Assembly: GCF_014712675.1 (NCBI RefSeq)
Contig: NZ_JACXSI010000008.1
Span: forward strand, 25,145-89,144
DNA: 64,000 bases
Origin: Peribacillus faecalis
GTDB taxonomy: Bacteria; Bacillota; Bacilli; Bacillales; DSM-1321
Direction of reading: 5' to 3'
Part shown: one piece after another, positions 61,620 through 64,000 of the stretch
How positions within the stretch are numbered: position 1 is the stretch's first letter
Layout: each line of letters starts with the position of its first letter
Notes under the pieces: generated by a model
What the model was told of the DNA's origin: nothing
Database searches by the model: none
The model's input: only the letters and a program-made list of their open reading frames with translations
Position numbers and translations under genes: made by a program

Positions 61620-62400
61620 TATCATTATCTATCTGATTGGGATTGCGATGGTTTGTGCCGGCGGTTATCATATTAAATCCCTTACTTTTTCCGGTAGTAT
61701 CGCTGCATTTATTGTCGGGTGTTGTGTCGCATTAGGGTTGGGGTGGAGAGGCCTCATTATTCTGGGTGCTTTTTTTGTTTCATCGAGTCTTTGGTCCAAG
61801 TATAAAAAACAGAAAAAAGAAAAACTGAATGACATACTTGAAAAAGGCGAAAGAAGAGATTGGCTGCAAGTCATGGCAAATGGAGCAGCTGCCTCTTTAG
61901 CGGCTGTGTTATTATATTTTACATCCGATGATATATGGCAAATAGCATTTATTATTTGTATTGCTGCAGCAAATGCCGATACGTGGGCTTCGGAAATCGG
62001 TGTGCTCAGCAAGCGACGACCGTTTTATATTCTTTCCTTAAAGCAAGTTGAAAGCGGTACGTCGGGTGCTGTCTCTCTGCTTGGTCTTCTTGCTTCTCTA
62101 GGAGGCTCATTATTAATTGTTATGATTTCGGTTATTTTATTGCCGGAGTATTCTTTAGATGTCATAGCATTTATGGTCGGGTGCGGATTGCTTGGAAGCT
62201 TGATTGACACTGTGTTAGGAGCGACAATTCAAGTGAAGCTTCAATGCCAGAAATGCGGAATTATAACGGAGAAAGCTTTGCATTGCGATCAGACTACAAC
62301 AATCATTAAGGGTGTACGTTTTATTAATAATGACGCCGTAAATTTTCTGTCTGTTATATTTGCTGCGATGTTAGGTATATTACAATATTTAATTTTTTGA
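61612..62400 (+). CDS. DUF92 membrane protein
   Basis: 262 residues with about six membrane segments. Family marks: SLTFSGSIAAFIVGCCVALG, SSSLWSKYKKQKKEK, ANADTWASEIGVLSKRRPF, GTSGAVSLLGLLASLGG, and the late NNDAVNFLSV. DUF92/TMEM19 members include a eukaryotic phytyl-phosphate kinase-like group, but a bacterial role is not established. The ATG at 61612 overlaps the fau stop, so translation is probably coupled. AATGGGGAAATG upstream may be the binding site. Confidence 0.85.
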   Translation: MIDIIIYLIGIAMVCAGGYHIKSLTFSGSIAAFIVGCCVALGLGWRGLIILGAFFVSSSLWSKYKKQKKEKLNDILEKGERRDWLQVMANGAAASLAAVLLYFTSDDIWQIAFIICIAAANADTWASEIGVLSKRRPFYILSLKQVESGTSGAVSLLGLLASLGGSLLIVMISVILLPEYSLDVIAFMVGCGLLGSLIDTVLGATIQVKLQCQKCGIITEKALHCDQTTTIIKGVRFINNDAVNFLSVIFAAMLGILQYLIF

Positions 62401-62458
62401 TAATAAACTATCTTAAGAAAATGTGCAAAAAATATTTTTGTAACAAATTGTTAATATA

Positions 62459-62471
62459 TGAAGCGCTTACA
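62459..62471. promoter_or_regulatory. cre-like site upstream of ldh
   Basis: TGAAGCGCTTACA lies about 80 bases before the ldh start and repeats exactly at 59952. It lacks one A compared with the CcpA consensus TGAAAGCGCTTTCA, so binding is uncertain. Confidence 0.45.
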
Positions 62472-62506
62472 CGGTTACAAAAGTTACAGAAGTTATATTA
62501 GAATAA

Positions 62507-63520
<1,014 letters not shown>

Positions 63521-63539
63521 AGTACGCTCTGAAAGTTAT

Positions 63540-63585
63540 AAAAATCCCTCCTATGTTCACAATAAAGTGTAGGAGGGATTTTTTT
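63540..63585 (+). terminator. terminator after ldh that also holds the next gene's binding site
   Basis: AAAATCCCTCCTA pairs with TAGGAGGGATTTT (13 bp, 15-base loop), followed by TTTTA. The right arm contains GGAGGG, eight bases before ATG 63586, so the same hairpin is a terminator and hides a ribosome binding site. Confidence 0.88.
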
Positions 63586-63765
63586 ATGCTTAGATTTATC
63601 GCGAAAGTATTGCTGGTTATGTTGGCTGTTCGTGTAGGTTATATGCATCGATATCGATTGATGAACATTTTCCTTCAGGTACCCCTGATCCGCCGGATGG
63701 CAGTGAATTTCTCAGGAGGTTCAGGCAATATACCTGTCGGGTTAATAACGCGTGTATACTTGTAA
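63586..63765 (+). CDS. small hydrophobic protein after ldh
   Basis: 59 residues from ATG 63586; the frame is open back to 63553, but that part is the terminator stem. An N-terminal membrane segment (LRFIAKVLLVMLAVRVGY) is followed by a basic amphipathic stretch (HRYRLMNIFLQVPLIRRMAV). Small proteins of this kind (perhaps YqgO) occur next to fau in Bacillus, but I am not certain of the match. Its ribosome binding site is inside the ldh terminator. Confidence 0.6.
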   Translation: MLRFIAKVLLVMLAVRVGYMHRYRLMNIFLQVPLIRRMAVNFSGGSGNIPVGLITRVYL

Positions 63766-63771
63766 TTTCTT

Positions 63772-63798
63772 AAACCGGCTATTCAGTCGGTTTTTTGA
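63772..63798 (+). terminator. intrinsic terminator after the small gene
   Basis: AAACCGGCT and AGTCGGTTT pair with one mismatch and a short loop (ATTC), followed by TTT. Confidence 0.78.
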
Positions 63799-63863
63799 TT
63801 TGCAACACTTTATGAAGGGCGTGGCCTAAAGAAAACTGAAAATTTTCGAGTATCCACTTTACC

Positions 63864-63894
63864 GAAAAGGACCGGTGACAGTTTTTCTTAAAAG
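63864..63894 (+). repeat. R1 repeat 3' half, copy F
   Basis: CGAAAAGGACCGGTGACAG followed by TTTTTCTTA. It has the same ACCG-GTGA-C(G/A)GT layout as the other copies, with one change in the stem. Confidence 0.6.
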
Positions 63895-63934
63895 ATAAGA
63901 AAGCATTCCTGTATTGAAGCAAAATGAAGTTTGA

Positions 63935-64000
63935 ACAAAAAAAGCCTCCTTGGTATGATACGAGGTGTCCAGTGCACGGGACCCTTAAATAACCAAAGGA
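63935..64000. other. inverted-repeat sequence cut by the window end
   Basis: GCCTCCTTGGT near 63946 is matched by ACCAAAGGA at the very end. In between, GGTGTCCAGTGCACGGGACCC is itself an imperfect palindrome. It may be the edge of a mobile element or a terminator of the next gene; the rest is outside the window. Confidence 0.35.

Noticed and set aside
61053-62400. A frameshift where the fau and DUF92 genes overlap
   Set aside because: The 8-base overlap of stop and start is a normal coupled junction; both proteins are full length.
63553-63585. Longer start for the small gene after ldh
   Set aside because: This stretch is the terminator stem and loop and has no binding site of its own.

Overview
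This window comes from the chromosome of a low-GC, spore-former-type Firmicute, most likely a Bacillaceae member of unresolved genus. The evidence is strong AGGAGG-type ribosome binding sites, AT-rich codon use, and gene order. Both flanks follow the Bacillus subtilis yqf-yqg order: yqfQ, cshB, nfo, yqfT, znuC, znuB, zur, yqfW, a yqfX-like gene, then (after a large insertion) ispG, yqfZ, yqgA, yqgC-like, sodA, yqgE, pbpA, pstSCAB, yqzC-like, a coiled-coil membrane protein, rpmG, fau and ldh. No tRNA, rRNA, phage, plasmid or CRISPR features were found.

Layout. (1) 1-7.1 kb: backbone genes for RNA helicase CshB, endonuclease IV, the zinc uptake genes with their regulator Zur, and the nucleotidase-like YqfW, separated by a family of intergenic repeats. 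(2) 7.1-24.3 kb: exopolysaccharide locus I. It holds a two-component system with a damaged kinase, chain-length regulator and tyrosine kinase genes, an EAR-like antitermination RNA followed by a terminator-like hairpin, galU, an initiating sugar-phosphate transferase, a Wzy polymerase, glycosyltransferases (one frameshifted), LicD, UDP-galactopyranose mutase, a Wzx flippase, TagD, galE and pgcA. (3) 24.3-25.1 kb: decayed DNA with an ABC-transporter remnant. (4) 25.1-41.2 kb: exopolysaccharide locus II. It repeats the leading module (yqfX-like gene, a fused chain-length/kinase protein, EAR-like RNA, hairpin) and then carries epsC, galU, an aminotransferase, a second initiating transferase, GT2 enzymes, ugd, a second polymerase and a second flippase. 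(5) 41.3-64 kb: alkaline phosphatase and the backbone ispG-to-ldh region, including two tandem class B penicillin-binding proteins and the high-affinity phosphate transporter.

How the genes work together. Each exopolysaccharide locus encodes the parts of its own Wzx/Wzy pathway: a lipid-linked initiating transferase, glycosyltransferases, flippase, polymerase, and a Wzz/Wzc-like control pair. Locus I looks built for a galactofuranose-containing polymer decorated with glycerol phosphate (Glf, TagD, LicD). Locus II looks built for a polymer with a 4-amino-sugar and a uronic acid (EpsC, aminotransferase, Ugd). Both appear to be controlled by readthrough of a hairpin placed immediately after an EAR-like RNA. 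Phosphate-related genes (alkaline phosphatase, Na/Pi cotransporter, pstSCAB with a good Pho box) cluster to the right of the insertion.

The most interesting observations are the two EAR-like RNAs with covarying stems, the tandem duplication of the exopolysaccharide lead module, the A7 homopolymer frameshift in a glycosyltransferase, the broken kinase next to an intact response regulator, and a terminator-like repeat family that supplies the C-terminus of YqfW.
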